Assembly (NCBI GenBank): GCA_022792495.1
Contig: JAAWBD010000111.1
Span: 109,299-173,298 of the forward strand
Length of the DNA stretch: 64,000 bases
Direction of reading: 5' to 3'
Source of the DNA: Oscillospiraceae bacterium
GTDB lineage: Bacteria > Bacillota > Clostridia > Oscillospirales > Oscillospiraceae
Under the pieces are notes generated by a model. That model did no database searches and was not told the origin of the DNA. It saw only the letters and a list, made by a program, of their open reading frames with translations. The translations under genes and the position numbers were made by a program. Of this stretch, positions 1-15,000 are shown one piece after another (the first letter of the stretch is position 1; each line of letters opens with the position of its first letter).

Positions 1-3000
1 GCTCTTATCCTCATCATCCACATAGCTCTCCACGATCCAGCCATACTGGTAATCCTTGGACAGCTCCTTGTAGGTAGTGGGCATCTCGTAGTTATAGAGA
101 GCCTGCTCCACCTTGGTCACCTCGGTGGCCAGGGCAGGCACTACCTGCTCCGTCTCCACGGGATAGGGAGTCTCCTCAGTGGTCTTATCTATCATAGAGC
201 TGTTGGTCCAGTAGAGGGGATAGCCGAACTCATCCACAGCCTGAACCATCTCGGTGGTCATGATATACTTACCGTCGGCGTCCACCAGCTGCTCGCCTAC
301 CTCGATGATCAGATCCCGCTCACCGTTGGCGAAGCGAGTGTCGTACTCCCCGTCATTGGTGCCGCCCCAGGTCTTGACCTGGCCACCGGAGGTGATGGCC
401 ACCGCATTATATACACCGCCCCAAACCTCTATGGCCCGGCCGTTCAGGATGGCACGGTCAGGGGTCTCCTCGGTGGCGTATCCACCGTAGGCCTTGTGCT
501 CCTCATCATTTTGACCCCAGCTGATAACCTGGCCGTCCTTGCGCAGTAGGCGCATGTTGGCGGCAATCTTATCACCGGACAGGGTCATGGGGCCCTTCAA
601 TTCGGGCATGCGGTCGCTGGCGGTAAGCTCCTGAGGCAGCCGGATATTACCGCTATTATTCAGATCGTCGGGATTCACTACCCCGTGATAGTTAGTGCCC
701 CAGCCAAACAGCCTGCCCCGCTTATCCAGCGCGTAGGAGTATGCTCTCACACTCTTTCCGGTGTGGTCCACCAGACCGGAGGCCACGATATCCACGATGG
801 AGGAGCTATACAGATCAGCTCCCAACGCGTCATTCTCAGAGGCAATTCCCTTCACCAGGACGGCGGTATAGCTCACTCCTGCGCTGTTGCCCTGTCCCAG
901 GGCGCCGGTGGAGTTATCGCCCCAGGCGTAGACCAGGCCCTCCTCGGTCATGGCCAGGGAATGGTTGCCGCCCACGGCAATCTTGACAACGCCGGTAAGG
1001 GGGATCGTGGTATTGACTTCCTTGCCGTCAACGATCTCGGTCACCACCCGCTGAACCTCAATGGGGGTGGTCGCCTGGGTGGTGTCTCTGGACACGCCCA
1101 GCTGGCCGTAAGCGTTACTGCCCCAAGCCCACACGGAGCCGTCGGCCTTCAGAGCCACAGTGTGGTTAGCTCCCACCGCGATCATGGGGAAGGCCACCGT
1201 GCGCTCCTCGCTAACGTCAGGTCTGGGGGATACGCCGATCTTCATGAAGCCCTGGTTGCCCCGGCGGTCGGTGACAATGATGAAGGTAAAGCCAGACTGC
1301 TCCTGAGCCTTGATGAGACCCCGCTCGTTCACGGTGGCCACATCCGGGTTGGTGCTGAAGAAGTCCAGATCCTCCAGCCTGGGCGTGTAGTACAACGGGC
1401 CATAGGCGCTGAAGCCCAGGTGGGCCACGATATCAGCCGCCATGATCTGTAGCTCATCGCCGTAGACCAGGCTGGTCATCAGACGGCCCTCCGGTGTCTC
1501 CAGGGTATCATAGTGCATGGTGGAGGTGGAGCCGTACTTGAAGGCCACTACGATCTGGGTCGTGTCGTCAGGCATGACGAACTGGGCCGTATTGTGGCCG
1601 TTGCGGACAGGTACGATGTAGGGGATGGTTCTTGATTTCTGATCCTCTCCCTCACCCTCGCTGATCTCAACACCCTTTTTGGTAGCGGCATTGACAGTGA
1701 CCAGGGAGTAGAAGGTACCCTCGGTATTGGTGGTGGAGGCATCAATAGTGATCACATCGCCGGCCTTGGCCCGGAACATGATGGGATTCTCCGGATCGCC
1801 CACTACCTGAGCACCGCCAAGCTCAAAGGGCTGGCCGTTGATGGACATCTTTACATTGTTGATGGCCGGAGCGGTAAGGCTGCCGTCATTGTAGTTATCC
1901 ACCACCATAACCGTTCCGGTGTAGGATCTGGGCGTATCATAACTGGTGCTGACCTTGACCTCCACATCCCGCTCGGGCAGGATGAAGGAGGCATAGACCT
2001 TACCGTCCTTCTCATAGTAGGACGGATTGTTCTCAGGATCCACCTGGATCATACCCTCGTAGAAGTGCAGGGGATACTCTCCCACCTCGGGATCCACCAA
2101 AGACACGCCGCTGATGATGTAGGAACCGCCACCCGAGTGCTCCTTGGGCGTGATCTCCACACTGATGAGAGAACCCGCCATCTCGCCCATCTCATTGTAG
2201 GGCTGCTTGCTGTCTCCCTCGCCCAAGAATACGCTGACATCATATCTTCTGGAATCGGAATTGGCGGTCACCTTAAAGGGATTGAAGCCCTTACCCTGCG
2301 CACCCACCATGGTGAACAGAATGTTAACATCCTCACTGGGCATGACGAAGGAACCGGTATAATAATCCGGGAACTCCTCCCCACTCTCCAGTGTTTTCAT
2401 CACCGGCGTCAGGGTCAGTTCACTTGTAGTTCCATCCAGATAGACCAACATGACCGAGCCGCACAGGGCGTCAGAGGCATTCTGCAGGCGGATATACACA
2501 GTCTCTCCCGCCTGAGTCCGAACCATATTGGTGGCATCCTCCACATTCCCGTCCGCCAGATACAGCAGCGCATGGGAGGCATTCAGGGTATCAAGCTCCT
2601 CGCTGCCCATATAACCGTTGCTGCTGATCAGGGCGGTGGCCAGACGCTCGGGCGCGTTCTTATTGTTGTTGAGCAGCACGCTGCTGATATCCAGGTAGGC
2701 TCCGCCGCCGTCCATGGAGACCATGACGGGCATCAGTCGATCGATATAGGTGCCATCGCCTACCTGACCCTTTTCATTGTTGCCCCAGGCATACACAGTA
2801 CCGTGACTGTTATCATAAGCGCCCACGGTGCCGCCGTTGTCAGAGACAGCAATATACATGATGTTATCAATGGGAAGCAGATAGTCGTCCACATTGGCCT
2901 CACCAGCCCGGACAGGCATGGCTATCCTGGAGTTGGGCTGCAGGCCACCCCGCTGGTTGATGCCCAGCTGACCATGGTTGTTGTTACCGGAAGCCCGCAG

Positions 3001-6000
3001 GGTCTTGATGGTATCCTTTCCGCCTGTATCCTTTGCGTACAGAGCATAGCCGGAGGTACCCACCGCCGTCATGACCACCACACTGGACACATCGTAGGGC
3101 TCCTCATTGATATCCTCTACGGTGTAAGTGAAATTAAAGGTGGTATCCCGGGTAGGCTCATAGATCTTTGTGGGATAGCGGATCTCGGTGGTGGTATCCA
3201 CAGAGGGCTCTACCACATCTTCGAAGGTGCAGGTGCCATCGCCAATAGTGTTATCGCAGTGGAGGGTCACCACGCCATCCTCCACAGTGAGCTGGCTGCT
3301 GCCCTCGTTGTACACATGGTGGCAGTTGGGGCACTCGTAGGTGGTCTTGGTGGAGGTGATCTCCTCCTCCTTAACGCCCAGCTGACCAATGCTGTTGTCA
3401 CCCCAGACGATAACCTGACCGTTTACATCAATGGCCATGACACTGTCAGCGCCAGCGGACAGACTTACCACATTGGACTGGACATCGCCCTCGGCATAGC
3501 TGGGCCCACGGGCAAAGTCATTGTCCGTGCCAAACTGGCCGTTGTCCACGCCGTTATTACGGCCCACATTCCGGCCCCAGGCCACCACATCGCCGCTCCG
3601 GGTCACAGCATAGGTGGTAGCGGTGCCGGCCTCGATATCATAGAACTCAGACTGACCGGGGATCCACACAGGCACCGGCACAAGGGTGTTGCCGCTGGTA
3701 TAGCCCGGATGCAGACGTCCGTTGGAGAAGGAGCCCATACCAAAGATCTTGCCATACTCAGTGACAAAGAGGGTATAATCCTTACCCGCCGTCACATCCA
3801 CGATCTTGCCGTAGGTCTCCACATCCCAAGGCATATAGACCGGGGTATAGAGGTAACGCTTACCGCTCTGGTTGCTGTTCTCACCCAGACCCAGCTGGCC
3901 CCGGCGGTTGCTACCCCAGCCCATAAGCCGGCCATCCTGGGTCACGGCTACACCAAAGTCTGCGCCGACGGCGATCTTGGTAACGACCGCCTCCGCCAGA
4001 TATTGGGTCTCGTCTGTTACGCCCATTCCCTCGCCAAGGATCTGCTCGGGAGAGATGTAAGTCTCAGCATAGGAACTGCCGTTACCCAGCCGTCCGTCGC
4101 CATTCATGGCAAAGTTCGCGCTGTTGGAGCCCCAGGTCCAAACGGTACCGTTATCCCGAAGGGCGACAGTAAAGTTCTCACCGATGGCGATCTGAGGATA
4201 GGTCACGTTCATGGGCGGCTGAGGATCATCGCCGTCCTCAGGCTGCGGGGTGACCTGAACCTTGAAGAAAGCGCTGTATTCCTCCTGGGTCTCAGGATCC
4301 ACGTACTTGGCCACAATGTAGGTGATACCAAACTTACCCACGGTGACCAGGCCAAAGTCAGGATTCTCCATTTCCTCCATCACGCCATCGCCGTCGGCGT
4401 CGGTCTCCAGCAGGAACCTGCCGTCCACCATGGCCACTGTCTCATCCAGGGAGTAAAGCTCCACATCCTTGGCATCCACAGGCTTAACAACGTTGGCGTT
4501 GATCAGGTTAAAGCTGCGCCAGGTGCGGGTGCCGAAATGGTTGGTGTCGATCCGGATCTCATCGCCCGGGTTCATCAGATACTCATACTTGGTGGGCTGA
4601 GAGATCTTTTCAGTTACGCCTCCGTCAACGGCATCGGGCTCCGTCTCCTTCTCAATGATCTCATTGAGGTAGAGGGTGCGGATCGCCTTGTCGATGCCCA
4701 CCTTGGCGCCCCGGCTCACATAATTGTCAGTGCCCACCATCTTGTTGACATCGCCGGTCTGGCCCATGCTGTTGGAGCCCCAGACATACACATGGCCATC
4801 GTCCAGCAGCGCTACAGAATGCATAGCACCGGCAGCCACTGCCAAGACCCGGTTGCCAATGCCATCCCCGGTAATGTCAGTGGTGCCATCCAGGGCGTAG
4901 GCCGTTCCATCCTTCATTACAGAGGGGGTGACCATGCCGACCTGAACGTCACTTACGCTGCCGATACCCAGCTGGCCGTTGTTGTTCCGGCCCCAGCCGT
5001 ACACAGCGCCGTTCTCACCCAGAACGATCATGTGGCTGTCGCTCACATCCACCTGCTCGGCGTACACAGGCACCTGCACCTGAATGGGTGTGGAGCTCTT
5101 GGCCTGACGGTTGGGCTGAATGTCCAGCTGGCCATAGCTGTTGTCGCCCCAGACCCACACAGTACCATCCTTGCGGATCGCAGCAGAGCTGTTGCCGCCC
5201 GCAGCGATGGACACCACGTTATTGACGCTGCTCCGGGTGGGTACCAGCTTCATAGTATCGGCGGCGGCTCCATTCGAGTCGCGGCCGTTGCCCAGCTGCC
5301 CAGAGTTGTTGCTGCCCCAGGCATACACGCTGCCCCACTGATCCAGGGCCAGTACATGGTTCTCACCAGCTGCCGCGTGGACAATGTTGGTCAGATAGAT
5401 GTAGTTGCTGCCATAGGTCTCGGTCACTCCAGCGGTGGCGGGATCCAGCACGGTACCATCGTTGGGGTTTAGATAACCCCGGAACACACGGTAAGGCTCC
5501 ACAGCCTTTTCCAGCTCTTCTCCGGTACGGCTAATGCCCAGCACCCCGTTGGCATTACTGCCCCAGGTGTAGACATAGCCCTTTTCATCCACCGCTACCG
5601 AGGTGGCGCCGCCTGCGGCGATATCCACGATATCAGTAAGGTAGGTGTTGTTCTCGTACTCCTCGGTCAAAGTCTGCTGACCGGCCTTGATCTGGACAGG
5701 CACCGCCTGGTAGGCCACATCCTCCAGGCCCACCTGACTGTAGTTATTCCGACCCCAGGCATACACGCTGCCGTCCCGGCCAAGGGCCATGGCGTGCTCC
5801 TTGCCCACCGCGATCCGGACAATATTCTGCATATAATCGCCAAAGCGGACATCGGTCTTTTCATAGGCGGCCAGAACCTGCATGGGCTGGCTGGCATAGG
5901 ACATACCGGCGTTGGGCTCGTTACCAGCCACACCGTTGCCCAGCTGGCCGTACTCGTTGGCGCCCCAGGCCCAGACGGTACCGTTGGACAGCAGGGCCAC

Positions 6001-9000
6001 GGTAAAGTTGCCGTTGCTGCGCACCATGGGCGTGGTCTGGATGCTGGAGTCCTCCAGCCCCTTCTGGGTGGCCACTTCCTTATCGTCCACATGGCGGTAC
6101 TCCAGATCGATCCGGCCCCGCTCCTGACCATCCCGGTCAGAGATGATGATCTGGCCGGCCTCATACCGCTGACGGCGATCACCGTCAAGGGCATCCTCGG
6201 GCTGGGTCACTACCCAGTGGTCGCTGGTAACAAACTGGCTGGCATTGTTTTCGGACAGGACAATGTTCTCCAGTCGTCTGGTGTTGTCAGAACGGCTCTG
6301 GAACAGGTTCAGATAGAAGTTATCCACCTCATAGACTGCGCTGCGCTTTATGACGAAGATCTGATCCTCGCCCAGCGCCACCCGGTCGGGCAGCGGATTC
6401 TTCGCGTCAAAGAGGGTGGTCTCCTGAATGACCTCGTTCATGTCGGGCACACGGATAATGGCCCTCGCCCGGGCGCGGCGTGCCAAGGGGGCTTCCTCGG
6501 CCTCAGCCTCGGTCTCCTCCTCCAGGGTCACACCCTCCTCTGCCAGAGCGGCCACATAGGCCTCCGCCTCCAGCTCATCCAGAGTGCCGGTCATGATCTT
6601 GTCAAAGCCATAGTTGTTGAGCAGAGCAGTCAGCTCCGCGGGATCCATCTCCGCATATTCGGGCTGGAGCTGGATAATGGCGGCGTAGGCCATCTCCAGG
6701 GCCTGGTTGGCGCCCACAGCCACAGGAACCCGGCTGGCCGTACCGGGCGTGCCGGTACCCAGAATGTTGGCATAGGATGCCCCGGCATTCTCATTACCCC
6801 AGCCATAGATGCCGCCGGAGGCGATCATACCAAGCACCACAGTGCTGTTGGCGGCTATGGTGGACTTGCTCAGATCCCCTTCAGTCACACCGTCCACCGA
6901 CCTGGGCACTGCAAAACCGCTCATGGTGCTCAGCTCAGTGGCATATTTCTTGCCCTCCAGGGTACCGTCGCCCATCTGACCGTTGGCATTGTTGCCCCAG
7001 GTGAAGAGGCGGCCGGCGGCGGTGACCGCCGCGGACACATTGTGTCCCGCATAGATGGACATAACAGGATCGTTGGTGCCCAGCTGCTGCCGGTCGGCCC
7101 GGAGCACCGCTGTCCAAGCGGAAGTACTGCCGGTACCGGTGCCCAACTGACCATGGTCGTTGCTGCCCATAGCCCAGACCTTACCATCCTTATCCAGGGC
7201 TAGGATATGGTTGGCACCGCCGGACAGAACCACCGCACCAGCGCCCACCACAGTGCCATTTACCGCACCCTCAGCAGTGGTGTAGTAGAGCTCATTACCC
7301 ATATAGCCGGCATCCACCACGCCGCTGGCAAGCAGGCCGTTGTTCAGATTCCGCAGCTCACCATTTCCGTAGAGAACTGCAGAGGCGGAGGTTCCGGCAA
7401 AGACCTTTGTGACCCCTCTGCCGCTGACTGCGTTCACCTGGGTAGCCACACGGCCATAGCCGCTGCCCCAGGCCCAGACAGTCCCATTGTTATCCACAGC
7501 CAAGGCGTGGTCATTTCCGGCGGCCACATAGATAATATTGCGCAGCACGCCGGTGTTCCGGTTATTGTCACTGCCGATAACCTGCACGGGCACGGTTTGA
7601 TAGCCGTCGGGAGTGTTGATGCCCAGCTGACCATTATCGTTGCTGCCCCAAGTCCAGACAGTGCCGTCACCCCGCAGGGCCAGGGCAAAGTCATCCCCCA
7701 TCACCAGCATGGGCTGGGTGAAGGTGTAGACCTCCATGGGAGCGTTCACCAGCTCCTCAGGGTCGATCACCAGGGTGAAGTGGGCAGTAGCGCCGGTGTT
7801 GGTCTCGGTCACGGTGATCACAGTGGTGCCCACAGCGGCGTCGTACTCCGCCACCAGGGGCCGCAGCAGGAAGGACTGCTTTCCGTCGGCGTCCTTCTGC
7901 TCCACCACATCCACGATGGGATAGGACACAGTGACCGTCAGATTCAGACCGTCAGTGACAAAGTGGCTGTCCAGCCCAAACACATTGAGCAGTTCGCCGT
8001 CCGCCACCTGCAGCTTGATATCGGAGAGAAGCATCTGCTTATTGTAGGGCAGATGGTAGGCTCCATCTAGGCCGAGATTCATGGCCTCGCCCACGTCATT
8101 CTCCACCTTGGGATCCAGCTTAGTCTTACCGGTCACGGTCAGCACGCCGGTGCTGGCCCCCTGGGCCTTATGGACGATCATGGGAATGCTGACCTCGCTC
8201 TGGACGCCGTCGCCGCCGCCCAGCTGGCCCCAATCGTTGTGGCCGCTGGTCAACACATAGCCGTCGTTGCGGATCATCACCGCGTGCTCCCCACCCACAG
8301 AGATCTGCCGCATTCCGGTCAGATACCCCTTGGGCGCGCCGGTGGGCAGACCGGTGGTCTGCTCCCGCAGCTCCGGAATGATGTAATCATCCGAATAAGC
8401 GTAGTCACCGCCATCGGGATCCCCGGTATAATTGTCATAGTAGTTTACATTGGCATAGAGCTTCGTGATCTCAGAGCCGTCGGCCAACTGGCCAAAGGAG
8501 TTCTGACCAAAGGTGTAGACCTGGCCGTCCTCCGAGTAGGCATAGGAGGCGTACTTGCCCGCTGCCACACCGATGATGTTGTGGAGGATCTCCGGCGTAT
8601 GCTCCCCATCCCGGATGGTCTTTACCGCCTTGGGATAGAAGGAATTCTCCTGAGTTCCGTTGCCCAGAGAACCCCAGTAGTTATAGCCGAAGGCGTAAAC
8701 CTCACCGTGATCGGTGCTGTTGGTGCCGCCGTTGTCCACCAGGATCAGGGTGTGGGTATAGCCGGCGGCAATATCCACCACGGTATGATCGTGGCTGAAT
8801 ACCTTGATGTTGGTGCCGGCAGGCAGATCGCTGGCGCTGTAGTTCACAAGCTCCCTGGGCTGGTAGTTGGGGAAGTCAACGGGCCCAATGCCCCGTTGGC
8901 CGTAGGTGTTATCGCCCCAGGTGTAGACCTGCCCGCTGGCGGTAAGGGCCACCGAGTGCCGCCCGCCGGCGGCAATGGCCACCACCTCATCCAGAGAGTA

Positions 9001-12000
9001 GGGCGCCACGATATTCTCATTCTGAGCCGGAGTGGTGCCAAAGCCGAACACCGGCGTAGGCTCAAACCGGTTGCCGCCGGTAACTCCCAGCTGGCCAAAG
9101 CTGTTGTCGCCAAAGGCCCAGACCTGACCCTGATCGTCCAGCGCCAGGGTAAAGTCCTCCGCCGCCGAGATCCTGGCGATCCGGATCGGCTCGTAACGGT
9201 TGATCTCGGTGTGTCCCGTAGTGGTATCCACCGCCGGGAAGGTCACCAAAGTGGGTGTGCTCACGCCAGTCACGCCGGTACCCAGACCGGCCTGACCAGA
9301 ATAGTTGGCGCCCCAGGCCCACAGACGGCCTGTGCTGTCCGCCGCCAGAGCATGGTTGCTGCCGGCGGTAATGGCCACGATGGTCACATTCTCTCCGCCA
9401 AAGCTCACCAGTCCGGCGATATTGCCCGCCACAGCGGTGATATCCCGGCCCAGAACTCCGTTCTCATTGGAGCCCCAGGTGTACACCTGGCCGGTAGCGG
9501 TAAGGGCCATGGTAAAGTCAGCCCCTGCCACCACCTGAGGAGCAATGGTATTCTGGGTCGCGTCGCCCAGGTTGATGGTCAGGTCAAAGACCCCCATCTC
9601 ATGATACAGGCCGTTTCCGCTGACCTGGGTCTTATCCCGCAGGATCACCTTCACGGTACCGCTGACATTCTCCTTGGCAGTGACAGCGCCGGTGTCAGGA
9701 TCCACAGAAGCCAGCAGGCCCCTTTCGTCCTCAATCTCCACGCTATACCGGGCCGGATCAAAGTCGAAATAAGTCCTGGTCTTGTACCACAGCAGGTTGT
9801 AGTATCTGGGAATACCGGTGACGATCTTCTTGATGTTCAGAGTCTCCCCGGCATTCATCACAATGTGGGGCATTTCCACAGAGTGGTCAACCTGATCAAT
9901 ATTCACCGGCTTTTCCACACCGTCAACACCAGTGACGGTGTACTCCACCGGCAGCAGGCCGGAGGCCATGGTGTCGCCCACCCGGATATAGATGTCGGAA
10001 TCCCGTTCGGTGGTAGCCGCCATGCCGTCCTTGTTGCCCAGCTGGCCATAGTCGCCCTTACCCTTGATGAACATATCACCATTACGCAGGACGACAATGT
10101 CCTGATTCACCGAGGAGGCCGCAGCAAACACATCGCTGATCACATCCTCGGGGCCATCGGTGGTGTCCCGGGTGCTGAGATAGATCTCTCCGTTGGGCTT
10201 TACAGTGGTGGGAGAGGAGGTCGCCACCGGCTTCCACTGATAGTACTTGCCGCTGAGGGTGATAATGTTGGCTGTTCCCGCGTAGGCGGTCACGTGATAA
10301 ATCTGGTCGGTCTCCACATTTCCGTCTTGATCCACCAGCTCCACCTTAGCAGCGGCCCGGACGTTCTTATTGTCCATCCGGCCCCAGCCCCACAACACGC
10401 CGTCCTGGTCAATGGCCAGGCTGTAGCTGCCGTCGGCGATGATATCCACAATATCGGTCAGCGGAGTGCCATCCTCTTTCATGACCTGGGCAGGCTCCTC
10501 CACTGCCGCCAGCTTGTTGCCGCCGATTCCTACCTGGCCCTTGTCGTTGCTGCCAAAGGCCCAGACAGTACCGTCGGTTTTCAGCAACAGGGTATGGTCG
10601 GTACCTGTGGCCACGTCCATCACATGCTCTGTCCGGATCCGGGTGGCGTACTTGTACACCTCCATCCGCGTCTTATCCCGGCCCAGCTCCACCTTATCGT
10701 TGTTGCCCCAGACATACACGGTACCGTCCCGGGTCAGCGCCACTACGTGGTTTTCCCCGGCGTCCACTCTGGTCACCCAGTTGTCATAGCCGTAACGGTA
10801 GGTGTCGGTATAGGGAAGATAGTAGGTCTTGCCCGCGGTGTTCACATCCTCCTTCACCTGGTCGTCACCCCTGGCCGTCAGGTCGGAGGTCTCGTAGGTG
10901 CCAAAGTAGTTCCCATCCTGGTTCTTGCCATACCGGTACTCAATAAAGGTCTCGTAGGATTTATCGTTCCGCTTGTCATAGCCCAGTGTCACAAAGCTTC
11001 CATCGGTAAACGTGGGCTGAGACACCACATAGGCCATCATCGGGTTGGTGTAGCCCTCGGTCACCGTCACCTGGTTGCCGTTGCCCAGCTGGCCCACCTG
11101 GTTGGCGCCCCAGCCGTAGACCGTGCCGTCGCCCTTCAGGGCCAGCATAAAGTCGCCGCCCATAATGAGCTCCTTAATGCCCCGCAGATACCCGGTGGGA
11201 TCGGTCTCATCCCGCATCTGGCTGGGTAGCAGTACATTCTCCCCCTTGACATTGGCGCTGCGCAGGATGTTGTTCACGTTTTTGCCCCAGGTCCAAACAG
11301 TACCGTCCGCCTTCAGGGCGTAAACATAGTTGTCGTTGATAAGCACCATGGGCTTGGCGGTCTGCTTGACCACCGCGCCCTCGCCCCGCATCCCCTCGCG
11401 GCCGATGTCGCTGTAGAAGAAGTTCACCTGGAGCTGGGCCTGCCAGCCAAGCTCTGCGTCCTCCACAATGATATAGGTATCCATACCGGGCAGGATAACA
11501 TCCCAGTTGGGAGTAAACCGCCCGTCGTCTGTAAAGGTGAGCAGGTTGGGATTGGCCGCCTTGATCCGCAGCTTCCGCTTCTTATCCTCCTCAGTGGTGG
11601 TGCCGCTGAAGCTGGTGGCGCTGTACAGGCCGGGATACCACACCGCGTCGGTGAGCAGGCTAAAGCTCTGGCTGCGCTCCATGACCACGCTCTCCGGCCG
11701 GATCCAGAAGCTCTTGGGATCGTCCAGATACACCGTCAGCTCCCAGGGGGCGTGCAGGGAGTAATCCACAGTCACGTTCCCGCTCTCATCGGTGGTGATG
11801 GCGTCCACCTGCTGCAGGCGCAGATGCTCGCTGCGATCCTGGGCATAGTGCACCTTCACCGGAGCGGTCACATCCACCTTCCGGGTGGTGTCGGCGATGT
11901 TGGCGCCCAACTGGCCATAGCTGTTGGAGCCCCAGGCCCAGAGGGTTCCATCAGAGCGCAGGATGCTGCCCGACGCACTGGTGAAGCCCAGACTATAGGT

Positions 12001-15000
12001 CTGCCTGGCAAAGACGCTTTGGTCGTGGTAATAGTCAAGCCCCGTGTCCGCCATACTGCTCACACTGGTCGCCACAGAATCCACAGCCTCGGGAGTGATC
12101 TCATTCACCGCTGTGCTGCTCGATCCCCAGATGAAGGTGGAGCCATTCTTCGTCACCACACCGCTCTGGCTTCCGCCCACGGCGGTGCTCACCAGCTTAT
12201 CGCCCTCGGCCAGCTTGTCGTCCATGTTGTGGATAACAGTGGCCAGAACCTTATTGCTGGTGCTGTCGGCATTCAACTGATTATTGGAGCCATGACCCAT
12301 ACCGTAGAGGGTCATGCTCTTATCGGTGACGTACTCCACGTACCCGTTCATGGCGTCGGTAGCCAGGACGGTGGGAGACTGCCGGTCGGCAGCCGCCGGC
12401 TCCGCCTTCACATCCTGGGCGGAGAGCGTCAGAATGTGGTTTCCGCTCTTGTTGGCGGACAGGTTCATCACATCCCGGAGCTGGTAGCCCTCGGTGTTGA
12501 CCTCATTCTCCCGCGCCACGGCGGGGATCCGGTTGCTGACCCAGTCCTCGTCGCCCCGGCCGGCCACATTACCCCAGGTGTACACCGCGCCGCTGGCGGT
12601 GACCGCCACGGAATAGCCGTCTCCGGCGTAGATCTTGGAGATATTCCGCAGGGTGCCCTCAGAGTAGAGCTGCTGGGCGGCGCCGTTGGTGTACAATCCG
12701 CCGTTGGCGTTATCCGCATTGTTCACCAGACCGTTGCGCTCAATGGTGTACACCGAACGCAGGGCATTGGTCGTCTTGGAATAATCCAACCCGTTCTGGC
12801 TCGGATCGTCATGGTTGCCCTTGTTGTTGGAATCGTGGGTCATGGTCTTGATATAACGATTCCCACCGATCCGGATATTGATCTGGCTGTAGGTATTATC
12901 ACCCCAGCCGACGGCAGTGCCGTCAGAGAGCAGGGCCAGGCCATGGGCCTTACCGATGGACAGATCCACGATCTTATCATAGTATTTGACCAGCAGCTTG
13001 GCCTCGGTGGGGTAGGTATACATATCCACCGGGTTGCCGCTGTGGGTTCTGGTACACCACACAGGGGGAGCGTAATCATATCCGATCACATTCCCATCCT
13101 TGTCATAGTGGGTCTTAATGATCGTGCGGTAGAAGGTGCCGCCGGACCAGTAGCCGGGGAGATACTGCCGCCGGCTCTCATAGCTGTAGGTCTCTCCGGT
13201 AGCTCCCTGGCCGTTGGAGTTCAGGCCCCAGGTGTAGATCTTTCCGTCCGCTGTCCGGGCAAAGGCAGTGGATCCACCGGCCCAGATGTCCACCACGTCC
13301 TTCAGATACCCGATACCGCCGGTTTCATCATTGTCGCCGTCGTTGGTATTGTAAGGTCTGGTCGTGTAAGAGCCGCTGGTGTGGCTCTCAGGATTGGTGT
13401 AGGGGGCCCGCACCTGGACAGGAACATACTCATAGGCCGTAGGCGTGCTTTCATGGTAGGTAAAGCCGCCCCGATCCTTCCGGATCTCCCAGTTATCCCC
13501 ATGCCACTCGTTCTCGATCTTACCATAGTCGCTGAGACACGTTCCTTCCCCGTACAAGATGGCGTAGCGGTCAGCCTCTGTCTTTTGGCTGGTACCGTCG
13601 CCCAGCTGGCCAAAGGTGTTGTCACCCCAGGCCCACACTGTGCCGTCGGCCATCAGCGCCAGGGCAAAATTGTCGCCGTAGACCACCTTGGGGGCGGTCA
13701 GCTTCCGGTTGGTGGTCTCGGTCAGATCCCGGTTCTTGGGCAGCACCTTTACCGTCAGCAGACGGACAACGCCGTAGCCGTTGGCGCTCTTATCGCCCTC
13801 CACAGGCTCCCTGTCGTCATAGGGCTGACCGCCGATGAACCGCACCAGCACCGTCACCTCGCCAAAGGCGTTGGGCATAGGCCGCAGCTCAAACCAATCG
13901 TCAGTGTTGGTGTCCGCCCTGCCCTCATGATAGTGGACAGTCAGAATGGACTCATCCGAGGAGATCACTTCAAAATCACCCAGACTCAGGTCGGAGCTCA
14001 CCACGCTGGGCAGCTTCTCCTCCGGCGTGCCGTCCTTCCGGTTGAAACGGTACAGGAAATCGTCGGTTCCGTCCACGCCGCTGGTCTCGTACAGGTTGGT
14101 TCCCACAGTGAGATACCGCAGGAAGGTGCCCTGGCTGTCGGCGCTCAGGGTGGCTGCCTGCAGGGTATGGACGCCGCCGCAGGGGATCTCGATCACTTCC
14201 ACCTCCTGCTTGACGGTAGCCACATCGTCAAAGGTGCACCTTACATCCTCATAGGTCAGGTCGGCGTCGGTCAGAACCACCTCCACCCCATGGTTGGCGC
14301 AGCTCCCCTGGTCGTCCTCGAAGGAGCAGGTCAGCTTCACAATGACAGAGCCATCCGCCTGATGCTCCTCTACCACCTCGCTGCTGTCCTCCACCTGGTA
14401 GATCGTACCGCAGTCAGGACACTTTACCTGGGTCAGGGCGCTACTGATATGGCTGCAGGCCACCTTGATCACCTGGTTCCCCTCGCCGTCCGTTTCCGCG
14501 CGAAGCTCCGGGCTGCCCTCGTCATACTGGGTGCCGCACCCGCCGCAAACATAGATGGGGATCTCCTTGGTTCCAGGAGTAGTATGGCTGCAGGTCAGGG
14601 TCACTGTACCGTCCCCGTTGTCCTTCACCTCATCCCTGTCGGCGGAATAGGTGGTTCCGCAGTCCGGACAGGCGTACTGGATGGAGGCCAGGCCCGTGCT
14701 GCCCACGATGGGCAGCCGAAGGGCGTCGCCCTCCCGCACCTGGAGAGGTATGGGATTCAGCGTAGCCGTCCGGTTGGACTGGTCGTGGGCCATCTTCTGA
14801 GTCACCAGACCGCTGTCCAGGCCCAGGCTTTCCACCTGCGCCCCGTTGGCATAATCGGTCACATACTGATACGTGCTGATATAGATGGAGTCCTCATCCC
14901 GGGAGCCTACCAGCCGCGGGATATTCTGAGAGGAGACCTTCTTGAAGTTACCGATGTCGCTGTTTCCGCTGTTGTAGTTTGCAGGGTTGTGCGTACGCCA

